Part shown: one piece after another, positions 23,536 to 35,091 of the stretch
Layout: every line of letters begins with the position of its first letter
Numbering within the stretch: position 1 is the stretch's first letter
NCBI GenBank assembly: GCA_907163375.1
Contig: CAJQUW010011512.1
Location: forward strand, 310,001-374,000
DNA: 64,000 nucleotides
Origin: Prostheceraeus crozeri
Lineage: Eukaryota; Platyhelminthes; Polycladida; Euryleptidae
Reading direction: 5' to 3'
Program-made: the position numbers and the translations under genes
The notes under the pieces: model-generated
Told to the model about the DNA's origin: nothing
Databases searched by the model: none
What the model saw: only the letters and a program-made list of their open reading frames with translations

Positions 23536-25523
23536 ACACAGGCCGTTGGCAATATTGGAAATTCTATCTTATTTCAGGTAATAAAGCATGCGACTGATGT
23601 CTCTCACATTATGTATGTCGAACATATAAAGGCATAAATGTTGATCCATTTAAACAGATTGCTTGTTTAAACGAACTTTTTGACCGGAAACTTTTGGGTC
23701 AAGATTGCGAAGCAACTGCGAGTCAACGACTAAATTTGGCAACCGAAGGAAAGAGGAGATCAATGCGACTCCAATGCTACCACTTTTCTGAATAAGAGCT
23801 TCAATTTTTAAAAATAGCTCGCGTATGCAAATGTGTCAATGCATGAGTCTATCTTTATTGACTATCAAAGCCAATATTTATTTGCTTTATATAAGTAAGC
23901 TATTTTAGGATCATCTTTATGATGAAAATGCTGAAAAGTCTAACTAATTATCAAGAAACATATTTTTTTAAAAAAATAGCCGATTTTATGAAATGCCATT
24001 TTTGAAACCTACGCTAGAAGTACTCTCGACTCTCCGATTAGTCCGAATTATTCTAATACATCTCAGGGTTATGTAGGCGGCTTGTTCATCAACCGCTCAT
24101 GACTCCGAGCTATGTCGAAAATTCGCTCCTCCCGCCTACACAGCACATAATCTTTAATAAATCAGTATGTACTGAGAAGCTCAACATTCAACTCTTCCTA
24201 ATTGAATTTTGGATGTGGTACCGATTTTATATTGCATGCATCACAAGAATTTCTAATTATGCATATTAGCAATCAATCAGAAAAACCAGTAACCGCTTCA
24301 TCTGCAAAGGAAAAAGTCGGCAACTGAATGAAAGTTACTTCGGTCAATTGTTAAGGTGTTCACATACTCGCACGTTATATATGAAGACGATTGCCTACGT
24401 ACTCTCGGTATACACATACATTCTTAGAATTTCGTGCTTCATTATATAGGCTGTGCATGAAAGACGATCATTGCTGTCGAGATCACGAAACCTCTCAATT
24501 TCAACACCAAAACTTTGATTTATGTCAAAGAGTGGACAGATTTCGAGTTTGTTTTCAAGTTAGCGACATCGCAAAATCACTCGCAACTGAAAACTAATTG
24601 TAGCATTTTGCTTATGTTTGAAGATTTTATCTATCAAAGTCGGACGATATACGAAAACTGAATAATCTCAAATCGTCCGTAAATCATTCTTTGGACTTCT
24701 GATACTTTTCAATCATTATTCAATCTTCGCCTCGATTTCGCGTCTATGAAACAGACATGCACATGACAGATCCAACGGACAGCTCGACACACATAATCGT
24801 GAGTGATAATAGCGTTCACCAGTGTTCATCTTCCAAAATGATGTTAAATTTGATGCTCACAAAACTGCAATAATTGACCAATGTCCAGAAGATCTCATCA
24901 CTATTTCAGCATCCATGGTTCCGTCATCAAACACCAACGCAGACTTTTGGTGCAGAGACTTTACAGAGATTTACCGCCTTTCCTTTCAATGTTTCAGTTT
25001 GCTTCATTTTGGGAGAGCCTATACACGTATAACACCTTCAGCAACAACCTCTAGCTTTCTCATCCATCCATCGTCATGCAGATCACATTGTCTGCTTTTA
25101 AAAAGAGACAGTCTAACGGTACTCTTTTCTCTCATGGTTCACTAGTAGTCCCGTGAGTAGTCGTTGTGCGACTTAAGTATAACCAATCGGACATCTGTCA
25201 TGTGCAGTTTGAGCTCGTCTTGAGAATTCAGTCCACTGATTTATATTTACAGTGACCTACTACAATTCCTCTAAATCTTATTGTCCAATACGCTCAATAA
25301 ATGCTAGAGCAGATGTTCATGGAGTTTAACCTGACTGGAAGGGATGTTGATTACAAAACTATTGATCGGGTAGAATATAGGTGTTTGAAAATGGAATCCT
25401 GTTGGCATGTTGACCTAAACATATGTCTTAAAGGACTCGCTTGCCTCATTGTACAGCAGCCATCTTTAGATCCCATTACTTTCTGTTATTACTAGCGAGG
25501 CAGTACACTGTAGCCAACATTGG
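23536..25523. other. Non-coding DNA, no gene seen
   Basis: A weak 9-bp inverted pair (TGTAGGCGG at 24074-24082, CCGCCTACA near 24133) encloses a slightly GC-richer patch, but it is too short to call a transposon. TGTAGGCGGCT also occurs near 11944. Otherwise AT-rich, with chance frames. Confidence 0.45.
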
Positions 25524-25636
25524 TGAACTAGGTCTGCTGATGATTCCTGATAATGAATGAAATAACAGCTATTCAGTTCTGCTCCCATTTTTCAACTGAG
25601 GATGCAACTCAATATTCGATTTTTCTATTTACACAG
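25524..25636 (+). repeat. Dispersed repeat family F, partial copy
   Basis: It contains CTGCTGATGATTCCTGATA, ATGAAATAACAGC and the conserved ending CAACTGAGGATGCAACTCAA then TATT. It is a shorter neighbour of the copy at 25748-25925, from which it is separated by about 110 bp. Confidence 0.65.
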
Positions 25637-25747
25637 TGTTGCAAAACACAGTGCATTTGTCAGATAGTATTACGAGGGCACATTTCAGCATTGCTTTAAA
25701 AGTAGTGTCTGATCGATGCTCACTGAAATTTCACTCTAAACGTCAGC

Positions 25748-25925
25748 TTTGCATCTCAAATTTACTCTAGGTATGACTGCAACTTTAAATAAGAAGTTGT
25801 TTCGATGTTGAGAGGGAATTAGACCCTCTGATGATTCTAATATTGGATGAGATGGCAGTTATTGGGATTTGTTCCCATTTTTCAGTTGGGGATGCAACTC
25901 AATTTCTAATTTTCTTTTTGCAACA
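25748..25925 (+). repeat. Dispersed repeat family F, longer copy
   Basis: It carries GCATCTCAAATTTACTCT, GACTGCAACTTTAAATAAG, GATGTTGAGAG, TGATGATTCTAATATTGG and CCCATTTTTCAGTTGGGG followed by ATGCAACTCAA. The same order is present at 52535-52700 and, reversed, at 7094-7300. The block order defines a unit of roughly 180-200 bp. Confidence 0.7.
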
Positions 25926-26840
25926 TTGTGTAGCATGATTTATTATGTCCATTCGGTTCTTTGAATGCCACTGTTCTGTGTCAACATTGACCACTACTCA
26001 GTGTATGTAGCTGCAAGCTCTTTTCTGCTCTCATAATAAAGCTATTATTCTATGAATATGCTTGCTATCAAATACTAGAAGCTGGTCTTTCAAGTTGTCG
26101 GTTTTCCTCGGGTCTCAAAGTTTTGTTGAACCAGGGCCAATCCATCAACAAATCGACAACAGACGTTTGAGACCGGCAACCTTTCAAGCTAAGTCAAACC
26201 CCTCGACCCATTGAAAATTGCGAGGTGTTGGATGCCTTTATATTTCCAATACAAATTCAGAAAACCGAACGCAACTGAATGCAAATTAACCAACGAAAAC
26301 TTTAACCTGGAATTCCTGGTACTATTTTCCCATGTACTGAAGCACTATACTTTAATGAAATATAGTTCTTTCGAAAGGCACTTGTTTATTTAATCTCTTC
26401 GTAGCAAAATAGTTCCTCAATCACCTTCACAAGCCACGCAAGTGATTAATGAGATACCAATCCTAACTAAAGATGTGTGTGGGCTTCAATCAGCATTTAT
26501 AAATGATTATTTCTCAATTTATTGTCGACTATTGACTTGATCGCGCTTTGTCTTTATTACACGCAGATCTGATGCCAAATATAAAAAATCTTCTGCCGAC
26601 GCTAGATTTTGCGATATGAAAGCGCATGCAGCAAACCAGTGAATGTCATTACTGCTGTTTGATGTATCTTGATATAGCGCAACAATGCGCCATTTGATTT
26701 CTCCTTTCATTCGACCCACTATACCGTTTCAAAAGCAAAATCCCCATCGTTAAACTTCTTATCATCCAGACATAACAAAATGGCTGAGATAACTATAAGG
26801 AGATATTTATAGCAGTTTGCCAGCATTCAGCTGTTCATAA
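25926..26840. other. Non-coding DNA, nothing recognised
   Basis: AT-rich flank of the large palindrome. No exon signal or repeat was recognised. Confidence 0.5.
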
Positions 26841-27597
26841 TAGTCCGGGAGGTACTGACACTTCCTAAATTCGCGCACAAAGGGCTTAATAGCATGGATT
26901 TTCAGATCTTGAAGCGCTGAATACAAAAATCAAATTCTTGACTGTCACAGTCAGTCCGTTCGGTTATAGGTAAGGCTAAAGGATTCCCATTGGAATCCAA
27001 TGGTAAAATTCGAGAAATATCTATGGATTGTGAAACACTTGGCAATTTTCGTACATTTTCTTTTGCAGAAAAGAAACCATTTATCAGAATGCCATGAACT
27101 TTGAAACATGATTGAGTTCAGAACATCAACTTCGATATAAAAGTTGAAGTGAGTCACATGATTCAGTATTTGATGTCTGAGAGTCTCTACAAAATGAATA
27201 AATTTCACGTTTTAACTTAATTCTGGCGATTTCACTCATTTTGTAGAGGCTCTCAGACATCAGATACTGAATCATGTGACTCACTTCAACTTTTATATCG
27301 AAGTTGATGTTCTGAACTCAATCATGTTTCAAATTTCATGGCATTCTGATAAATAGTTTCTTTTCTGCAAAAGAAAATGTACGAAAATTGCCAAGTGTTT
27401 CACAATCCATAGATATTTCTCGAATTTTACCATTGTATTCCAATGGGAATCCTTTAGCCTTACCTATAACCGAAAGTGACTGGCTGTGACACTTAATAAT
27501 TTGATTTTCGTATTCAGCGCTTCAAGATCTGAAAATCCATGCTATTAAGCCCTTTGTGCGCGAATATAGGAAGAAAGTGTCAGTAGCTCCCGGACTA
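26841..27597. mobile_element. Foldback palindrome: 357- and 362-bp arms, 38-bp loop, TA flanks
   Basis: The left arm 26841-27197 is the reverse complement of 27236-27597. By eye the outer 110 bp differ at about ten positions plus one 5-nt gap. The inner 245 bp, including GCTAAAGGATTCCCATTGGA and TCACATGATTCAGTAT, differ at only about five. The outer ends read TA-GTCCGGGAG at the left and CTCCCGGAC-TA at the right, so a TA target duplication with inverted ends GTCCGGGAG fits the Tc1/mariner-type MITE model. There is no coding capacity. A transcript from either strand would fold into a hairpin of more than 350 bp, a good substrate for Dicer-type processing. Gene conversion or youth would explain the arm identity. 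Confidence 0.9.
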
Positions 27598-28318
27598 CGA
27601 TGTGTGATTGCACAGAAAGAATTTATGACTAGATCGAATATTTAACAAAGAGATTATTGAGCATTGGTGACTTTTCTAAGCGGTAGCAGGACTCTCAGTT
27701 TCTCAGATTTGACTTGTCTTTCTCTCATGTTACAAAACTATTTGCCTTTTTTTGGTCTAAAACAATCTAAAGCATGTGTCAACTTAACATATCAAGAAAG
27801 ATCCGAGGCAAAGTACATACCAGGAATAGAAGAACCATTTAAAGCATCCGGAAGGAAAGTGTTCGGTTTGCGATTGATTTTCATTTTTAGCTCAGGTTTT
27901 TTCTGTTGCCAGTCAAGTCAGCATCTAAGCCTTGAAAATCCCGAGAATTATTAGTGTCATTGTCATTATGAAGCTGTTGAATATCAGATATTGGCGAAGA
28001 AGTTTTGTTATCGTTAGTGCACCTTACCAATGGGAGATGTCCAATGAAAATCATTGAGTTCTGAGGGAGTCAACTGGTCACTTGCCTTAAATCCGTGTAC
28101 ACGATCGCCTAGGAAACTATACGTCATATATGAGTCTTTACACCACGTTTAAAATTAAGTCGTGGAACTCCTAAATTTTAGATGGGCCCATGAATAAAAT
28201 GGAACACTGCTAGGTGATACGTGACGTGTATGTAAATAGAAAAAGATTTTTATATATAATTTATTCATTCGAATAATGATCAAATTTAATGGATCTGATG
28301 TAAAGTATTATTGAAATC
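27598..28318. other. Non-coding DNA, nothing recognised
   Basis: It contains a 97-codon open frame (27664-27954, +) with no recognisable domain, no splice context and ordinary AT-rich codon use. I do not call it a gene. Confidence 0.45.
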
Positions 28319-28718
28319 GGTGCTTCTATATCCCCCCACATTTCTGTTGTTGACACCGGGAAGTGTTGCATCGTCAACGATCTTCTCTTGCTACAACTCT
28401 ATGTCTCAATAACGTTGCATAGCATTGAGTGTGTAAAATTCCTCTTATCTGACTTGTAGAACATTTACAGCCTCAGAATTAGACAACTGCTCGTCTTTAT
28501 CTGTAGACAACAATCACACGAAGTTCATGATCACAGCTGTATCTTGCATTCTAACTGAGTATCCAAGGGGCCAATCTTTCTTCTCAGTTTCTCAGTCGTG
28601 TTGTAGTGTCACTCAGTGACAGATCAAGTCTTTTCTAGTCCAATGTGACTAACTTTGGCGAAATTTGATGATTTTGGAAAACTTGAAAAAATGTGGTGGG
28701 GGAAAGAATAGAAGTACC
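28319..28718. mobile_element. Non-autonomous DNA transposon with perfect 8-bp TSD, family M3, copy 2
   Basis: The left end is GGTGCTTCTATATCCCCCCA and the right end GGTGGGGGAAAGAATAGAAG followed by TACC. Perfect duplications ttgaaatc lie at 28311-28318 and 28719-28726. The interior shares long segments with 20523-20944, for example TTGTAGAACATTTACAGCCT, CACACGAAGTTCATGATCAC and GTCACTCAGTGACAGATC. The left terminus has decayed more than the right. No transposase is present. Confidence 0.92.
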
Positions 28719-28726
28719 TTGAAATC

Positions 28727-29524
28727 ATTAGATATCTGCATTGCAGATCTTGTCAGGCAACTATATTCAAGTGCTGACACTTTCATGACGTCAGTGATCG
28801 AGCAATTAATTGCTGGCAAATTGTAAGTATCTCAGACAAGTCTGGAACGATGATTTTTTGTCTCATCTGTCTTCTCTCGTCTAGACCTTGTTCTACCATT
28901 GTCGCTTTCGGTCAGACCGGAATCTAGCGCCCTCCACTCACAAGACACTCTTGTTGACCCCTCGACTACGGGTGCTTCTGCTTGCATCATATAAGTTCTT
29001 AGAAGATTTTGGGGTCTTATTAATAGCATCGAGGAAATTGGGCGTGTCCGCATGCATTCATTCAATAACTTCTCGATAGATCCTACATAAGGATAAATAT
29101 AGAAGTTTCGCACTCTAACTTATCAATAACATTCATAAATCTGTAGATGTCCTCTTGCTCTTGAGGAACTTAAAAGAACAAAGTCGTTTAGGTGATTGTT
29201 TTTCCTACAGAATCAATAAAGCTGCTCAACTGATGTTATCAGTGTCAATCTGGATGAATAGAATGTCTTGGTTATGATTTCGTCACTGTGTGGAATATCC
29301 TGCTGAAGATTATCCATAAAGCCTTAATGATCCCTAAATTAGGAACTTGTGTAAACTGATTGCGCGTTTTTGAGACAACAAAATTATAGCCAGCCAAAAA
29401 TAGAAAAGTTCATTTAGAACGTGCTTGCTGATAATAGAAATGCAATATTATCGATTCTGCGAGTAGACGCTCATAAAAAGACCTCACTCACTTTGTTAAT
29501 TTGTATGAGATGTTGAAAGGTGAA
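28727..29524. other. Non-coding DNA, nothing recognised
   Basis: Frames of 60-90 codons overlap on both strands (28832-29113) without a domain. No repeat was recognised. Confidence 0.45.
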
Positions 29525-29726
29525 GCTTTACCGTCACTGCTCTTCCATCGGGTGCTTGAATTGTGCTGACCTATGTCAGCACAGGCACAGGCACAGGCTT
29601 TCATGGAAAATTGCGATACTTTTAGTCCGGATGCAATTCCTACCGACTTCGAGTGATGCTTTCGGAGCTCAATCTCCTTACCAAAAGGTCGCTAGGCCAA
29701 GCACTTGAACACTACCACGAAGACCA
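29525..29726 (-). repeat. SINE-A, reverse, diverged, with a small CAGGCA expansion
   Basis: Head and body are recognisable from GTCCGGATGCAATTCC, GGTCGCTAGGCCAAGCACTT and CACGAAGACC. The B box is mutated (GAGCTCAATCTCC on +). Near 29580 the segment CAGCACAGGCACAGGCACAG is a local short-unit expansion not seen in other copies. Confidence 0.8.
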
Positions 29727-31099
29727 TCATGAGAGGCTGTATTTAACGAAATGTAGCATTATCATTTGCAGGTTGAATATCTAGGAATATTGAAAAACTG
29801 TGGCAGTTTCATACTTTGCATTCATCATTTTTAGGAAGCTCAACATGTTTTACATCATTGTACTGCTTGTATTGTCATTGAAGTGACACGGTCACAGCAA
29901 CAACTTTAGTTCAAAATAATGCAACCCCTGAAGTTAATGAATCGAAAAGTGTGACCAAATAATCTAAAAATCACTTGATATGAGGTCAAATAATCACAGA
30001 GTATGGCTTGTGGTCTGCCAAAAAGGTTTCACAAAACTGGAAATTTTCGTTCAATTGAATCACCTGTTGACGGGAAGTTTGGAGACATAGCTTTTCATAA
30101 CAATACAAACAATATCTTGACGCAACTATTGTGTTATATTCCGTTGTTTGAAAATTAAATCATTGACCCTGAACGTTTTTACTCATAAACGACCACTCAA
30201 TAATATTAAATGTAATGCAATACAGTCTAAACTCCAAGCCTAAATTTATAATACAAAATACATACACCGTATACAAATATAGATGTATGTAACATACTGA
30301 GAACGACGTAATCTTTTGTTGTCTCTCTTGTGGCAACTCTATCATTCGGCAAAACAACATGAGAGCACAACAAAGAGCAACACAGAGTTCCGAAGTTGAG
30401 GATTGAGAAATAGAACTCTAAAGTGACTTCTGAAATTAATTATTATTTTCAAATCAAGTACTGCAATCTCATTCTACACTGAAAATATTTTCATTTCGTT
30501 GTTTATAGCGTTGTTGCATTTTTGGCACTCAATTCTGCTCTATAAAATCCGCGGCGAAGAATTGGGAATTCAGAATTTGGGAGACTTCTGTGTTGTCCCA
30601 TCTTCTTGAGTTGTTGAGGCTAAATTCTGGTCTGGAGAATTTTCATTCTTTGCAAAAGTCAGACAAGGATTTAATGCGTTTCAACGGAAATAGGAACAAC
30701 AATTTTGGGGAATTGTTCGAATAAGAGAGGATTGTATCGTGAGATAGCGTACGTTTAAGCTGATACTGATGGGATATCGCAGAACTAAAAATGAAAAGAC
30801 TAAAGATATTCGAATTCTTCTCATTTTCGTCAGCAATGGCAAACAGGAGAATAAAACTGTCAATTACTTCACTGACTCGATTGGAGTGACAAATGCGAAA
30901 ATCAATAAACCATGAAATACGTGTGTGGTCTAGCACATAGAATAATTTGTTGATGAAGCAGCAAACATTGATATAATTTCATCGAAGAGGCTAATTGTCA
31001 TAATTATGCCTTCAAATAGTTGTAATTTTGCAAATGAAATGGAAGAGAAACTGTATACCAGATAATCCATGATTACGCAGTATTTACGTTTTTAGTTAA
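29727..31099. other. Non-coding DNA, nothing recognised
   Basis: AT-rich, with no exon, repeat or transposon protein seen. Overlapping minus-strand frames at 30643-30936 are Ser/Phe/Leu-rich chance frames. Confidence 0.5.
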
Positions 31100-31460
31100 C
31101 ATTTTCGTTTTGCATCCAGTATCTATTCTTCGCAGGAGAAAGCGGAGTTTCCCAATGGATTTTCTAAGTATAACTCACTTTCAGTCCAAGCTCTGTGCAC
31201 TCAGGAAGCCGCGCTTTAGGTCACATCTTCTTGGGGCGCCCTCCAGGTGTTGGTCATGGCAGGTCCATGTCATACGCCTTCTTGACACAACTATCGCGTG
31301 GCTTCCGGAGAGCATGCACAAACCATGAAAGACGGTTCCTTCCCATGACAGTCTTGATGTCCTCTGTTCCAAGGAGACGGAGAAACATGGAGAAAGCGAA
31401 CGTATCCTTCAAAGAAATAATTGTCACGTAACGAATCGTTTTGCGTTCTGTTGTCACCAT
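31100..31460 (-). pseudogene. LINE reverse-transcriptase C-terminal fragment with in-frame stops
   Basis: The minus-strand frame reads IRYVTIISLKDTFA, then LLGTEDIKTVMGRNRLSW and FVHALRKPRDSCVKKAYDMD. It then continues past three in-frame stops through PGGRPKKM and CTELGLKVSYT to NRYWMQN. This is the block order at the C-terminus of many LINE ORF2 proteins: a SLKD(R/T) block, a RLRWFGHV-type block, and a GRP(K/R)K(R/T)W block. One reading frame holds throughout with only point-mutation stops (TGA, TGA, TAG), so the decay is fairly mild. RT and endonuclease are missing. Confidence 0.85.
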
Positions 31461-34065
31461 ATCTTTGGTTGATCTTCAACGTTCATTGTCCAGTGTTGCT
31501 CTTCTCACTTTCCCCTTCTTTCATTTTCTGTGCCGAAGTTCTAGTGTAGCTTAGAACTTCCTGGAGAAAAACAGTTACAATTTTTGGAAGTTGACTCTTA
31601 GTTTCCTTGTCACACAATTTCCGAACCTCTTTGGAGAATGTCAAAGAGAAAATTGTGTTTCAAGACATCGGGGCTTGTGGGTTCTTATTGGTTGTGGAAA
31701 CTTTATTCGGTTTGCAATTACATCTCTGCTAGGCATCAAACTGATTTAAAGACTCAACCTGTGACTTCTGGAATTTTTTTTCTCTTTTTCCGAGGAAGAG
31801 ATTGCGTTACAGCAGTTTTCTAATATACTTTTCCGGTCAGCAATTTAGATCGGTGGATGAAGAATTTTATAACACCGGTGTTGGTCATTAAGGCTAGATT
31901 GTTTAGATTTTGCCGAAAACTGTTCTCACATACGTTGTGACGTCATCAAATGTTCGACAAATGTATACATTATAGTTAATGTGTTATACTTGCATATGTC
32001 TTCAGTTAGCGTCAGTTAGCGTGCCATTTTTTATCTTGGTCGTGATGCAATGTGTTTTCCACAGTTCCGACTATGTTGTAAAATAAGCGGAAGCAAAAAT
32101 GATAAGTTTATTTTATGAAAACTCAGTGGTTGGAAATGGGAGTCCTAACATGCAAGAGATTATGACGATACAGATGTAATTCACCTCAACACAGATGTGT
32201 CGAATTACCTTCCCATAAATGACAATGTGTCAATTGCCATGACATCTGTGTGGTAATAAAAGGTGATTTCACCGATCTGCCTATGACAGACCTCCACAAC
32301 TTGGTCTGGATAGCCAGGGTGAGTGCATTTTAAGTTTCGCTCAACTTGTATCTTCCGTGTGATGATTTGATATTGCTACATACATGTGTCATAATAGTTA
32401 TACTTGGGCTGCGCAAGTTCATCATCAGTATTGATGTGAAAATGCAATTCATTTCAATAATTTTCAATGTAATTCGTCAGGTTATCATAATGAAATGAAA
32501 GCAGGAATAATTCTTCGATCAAATCATAATTAGAACAGTTCAATAAAATAATCTCCAACTCTTCGTCTTTAGCTTGCCCACAGTTGATAAGTACCTAAAC
32601 CGAGTCGTCAGCAGCCCAGCTAGGCTCGGCTTGAAAATTCCCAAAATGCATTGGCGCGCGATTCGTCTGGACAAGCCGTGTACATCTCTAGTCCACAGAG
32701 CATAGATCAAAGCTAAAATTGGATATCTATATCAGGGCATTTGGATTTTATCTCGCTCAGTTCATCATTGCGTTTGGCCGTCAAAAGAATGATTTCTATT
32801 ATCGTGTTGTCATATTTAAATGGAGTGCTTGAGTTCTTGCATTATTTTATTTCTGAGGTTTTGAGAAGCCGGACGACCACTGAATATCTGCTCTGTTGAT
32901 TGAAATATTAAGATCAGTTAAAAACAAAGATTTGAACACATACCACAGCTCATTGAGGGATCAATAGCATGTCCATCCGAATATAAACTGTTCGTGAAAT
33001 AGCTTGGTCGGAGAATTATTTCTCTTTGCTTTCACCATTCATGAAGGTATTATGAGAACAATGTGCGATTTTTGACCACAAAAATAATCGCCATAAATAT
33101 TCAAAAATTTTTGGGCATTGATATCCAACTTCTCATAGTGAATGAATTAAATTCCAATAGCAGTTGAGTGTGTAGATTACCTTTATCTTACTGGACATTT
33201 TTATGCACTTTTAAAGTCTTTTTTGCACATGCAGTATCGAATCTTTTGCTCTTTATCATTTCCATTTCGTTTATTGTACTTAGGGAACTTTCTTCATAAG
33301 TGATCATGCTTACTACTTCATGTATTTTGATCGATTTTAATGAAGATCAGATTCGCGAACTTTACTTCATTAAAAGTCACGAGTTCAAACCAGTATCCTT
33401 TATATTAAATTATTTACCTTGCTATAGTTCGACAATTCATCAGAGTGAAGGAAAAACAACACTACCTTTATTGAAATCATTGATTAACCATTTCTATCAT
33501 AATTAGATGTAGATTATTCACAAGAAGAGAATATTCTATTGTGGGCAATAATTCATACACTGAACAGTCACATAGTGTGGGCGTCATGAAAAAACAATGC
33601 TGTTTGCTAAGATGATATGAGAGAATGGCAAGCCTAGAATACAGGAAGTTGAGACTGAAGGATAAAAGTTTCTCTTTGATGAAAGCGATTACTTCATAGA
33701 AACGATAATGGCGAAGGTTATGAAACGATCCGACAATTATTGTCGGGAAGAAATTCTTGAATAGACGAGTACTAGCTTATGAATATGATCGTTGTTTGTA
33801 GATTCGCTCACAATACCCAGACTGTTTCGAAGACTTAGAACATATGACAATCAGTTGTCGTTCTTTTCGACTTCTGATTATGGGTCTAATGAAAAACCAA
33901 AAAGATCAAATTGAAAAACATGTAAAATACATTCCGCTCTAGTTATTAGAATTATTGCTGAGATAAAGGATCTGAAATTTCGTTAGAAGCGAAGTCTGAA
34001 CTTAACAATATCCACAAAATATAACCAAGAATTCTCATTTACGAGCATTGAAGGGAAGGAAATTA
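31461..34065. other. Non-coding DNA, no gene seen
   Basis: About 2.6 kb with no exon, SINE or TE protein recognised. A tiny tandem GTCAGTTAGC (two copies near 32003-32020) is the only local repetition. The upstream RT part of the LINE at 31100-31460 should lie just right of 31460 on the minus strand but is not present, so that copy is 5'-truncated. Confidence 0.5.
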
Positions 34066-34152
34066 GATCAAACTGTCATGTAAAAGCTGTGCAGTTGATA
34101 GGACTCGAACCCACGACCAAACCAAGTCAGCTTACGAGTGACTGCGCTAAGA
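34066..34152 (-). repeat. SINE-C, tRNA-derived SINE, diverged copy
   Basis: On the minus strand GTCGTGGGTTCGAGTCCTAT is a T-arm/B-box, preceded by a decayed A-box region. The non-tRNA segment after the B box (TGCACAGCTTTTAC then ATGACAGTTTGATC on the minus strand) matches the equivalent segment of 45320-45421. This shows a SINE family rather than a tRNA gene. Confidence 0.6.
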
Positions 34153-34272
34153 AAATAATTGTGAATAGTTCAACCATAAGAAGATGAGTGATTTCCTTTA
34201 ATATTCATAGTTTCAAAATTGTGCTGCATTATCGAGAAATTTTGGTAACGTTTTGAATTATTTTAGTTCATA

Positions 34273-34780
34273 GAAAAGGCCATTAAGGAAAGCAATTGTC
34301 CTCATGAAATACCCACCACCGATAAAAAAGAAACATTTTGGAGAATTCCATTCGTAAAAGAAAGCGAAAAAGAAATTCGCAAAGGAGTTTATCAGTTTAA
34401 CAAAAGTCTTGGCAAAAGCAAAATACGCCTAGCCTCTTACAGATACAAAACACAAAATATGATAAAAATACAAAGACCCATTCCCCTTTTCCGTGTCTTC
34501 ATCCGTTGTGTATGAATACAAGTGTGAATGCTGCGAACAGTATTACATCGGTGAAACACGGAGACATGCACAAACCAGAATAACCGAGCATATCAAAAGC
34601 AGATCAGTATCAGAGATATCTATGCATATTCATCCACCGTCTCGTGATTGCTTCAAAATTCTCATGCGCACTTCGAACACACGTGTCGCTGAATCTCTAT
34701 TCATCAAGCAGTACATCGACGAGAAGAAGATATTGATGAACAACAACTTGCGATCGGAGGAACTCTTTTTATTTTAAACT
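34273..34780 (+). pseudogene. Penelope-like element, RT linker plus GIY-YIG endonuclease fragment, frameshifted
   Basis: The first segment, 34273-34492, reads FWRIPFVKESEKEIRKG, VYQFNKSLGKSKIRL and IKIQRPIPLF. After a +1 shift the second segment reads SSSVVYEYKCECCEQ, then YYIGETRRHAQTRITEH and ends at a TAA at 34778. VVY.Y.C..C...YIGET.R....R..EH is the GIY-YIG nuclease signature of Penelope-like retroelements, with the CxxC knuckle that precedes it, and the upstream linker order also fits. The catalytic RT domain is not recognisable further upstream (an in-frame TAG precedes 34273), so this is a 5'-truncated, dead copy. The 3' untranslated end holds the structured motif at 34831-34890. Confidence 0.85.
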
Positions 34781-34830
34781 TCGCTCTATTTTATCTTGTA
34801 TATAAACGTGTCGATATTGTATTCTTCTAG

Positions 34831-34890
34831 ACTGTGCATGTCACTGATGATGAGCGTAAACGCTTGAAAGCACTATGGTGAATAAATTTC
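34831..34890 (+). ncRNA. Hammerhead-like core in the PLE 3' end (candidate)
   Basis: CTGATGA (34844-34850) is followed by a 5-bp hairpin GAGCG/CGCTT with loop TAAA (34852-34865) and then GAAA (34866-34869). This is the conserved CUGAUGA - stem II - GAAA core order of hammerhead ribozymes, which are known to occur in Penelope-like elements. A GTGC/GCAC pair (34834-34837 and 34869-34873) could close an outer helix. I could not assign a normal stem III and cleavage triplet, and one base between CTGATGA and stem II is unpaired, so activity is doubtful. Confidence 0.35.
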
Positions 34891-35091
34891 GATCAACCAA
34901 AAGATTTTAGATTCATTGAAAATTGTAAAGAAGCTGTGCAATATACAAATTTTTCACCTTTGCCGTGGATTAATGTGGTTATTGAAAATAGATAGTTAAT
35001 GATAATTGTACAATGAATTCAAAAGTTTTCTACATATTTTTCTAACTTCACTAAGTGAAAGATTGAAACAAATTTTCTGTTTTTCCCTGTC

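Noticed and set aside
24074-24141. A small MITE between TGTAGGCGG and CCGCCTACA
   Set aside because: Nine-bp arms with a 50-bp interior and no duplication are too weak, although TGTAGGCGGCT also occurs near 11944.
27664-27954. A 97-codon open frame as a gene
   Set aside because: No domain, splice context or composition shift. Frames of this length occur throughout AT-rich DNA.
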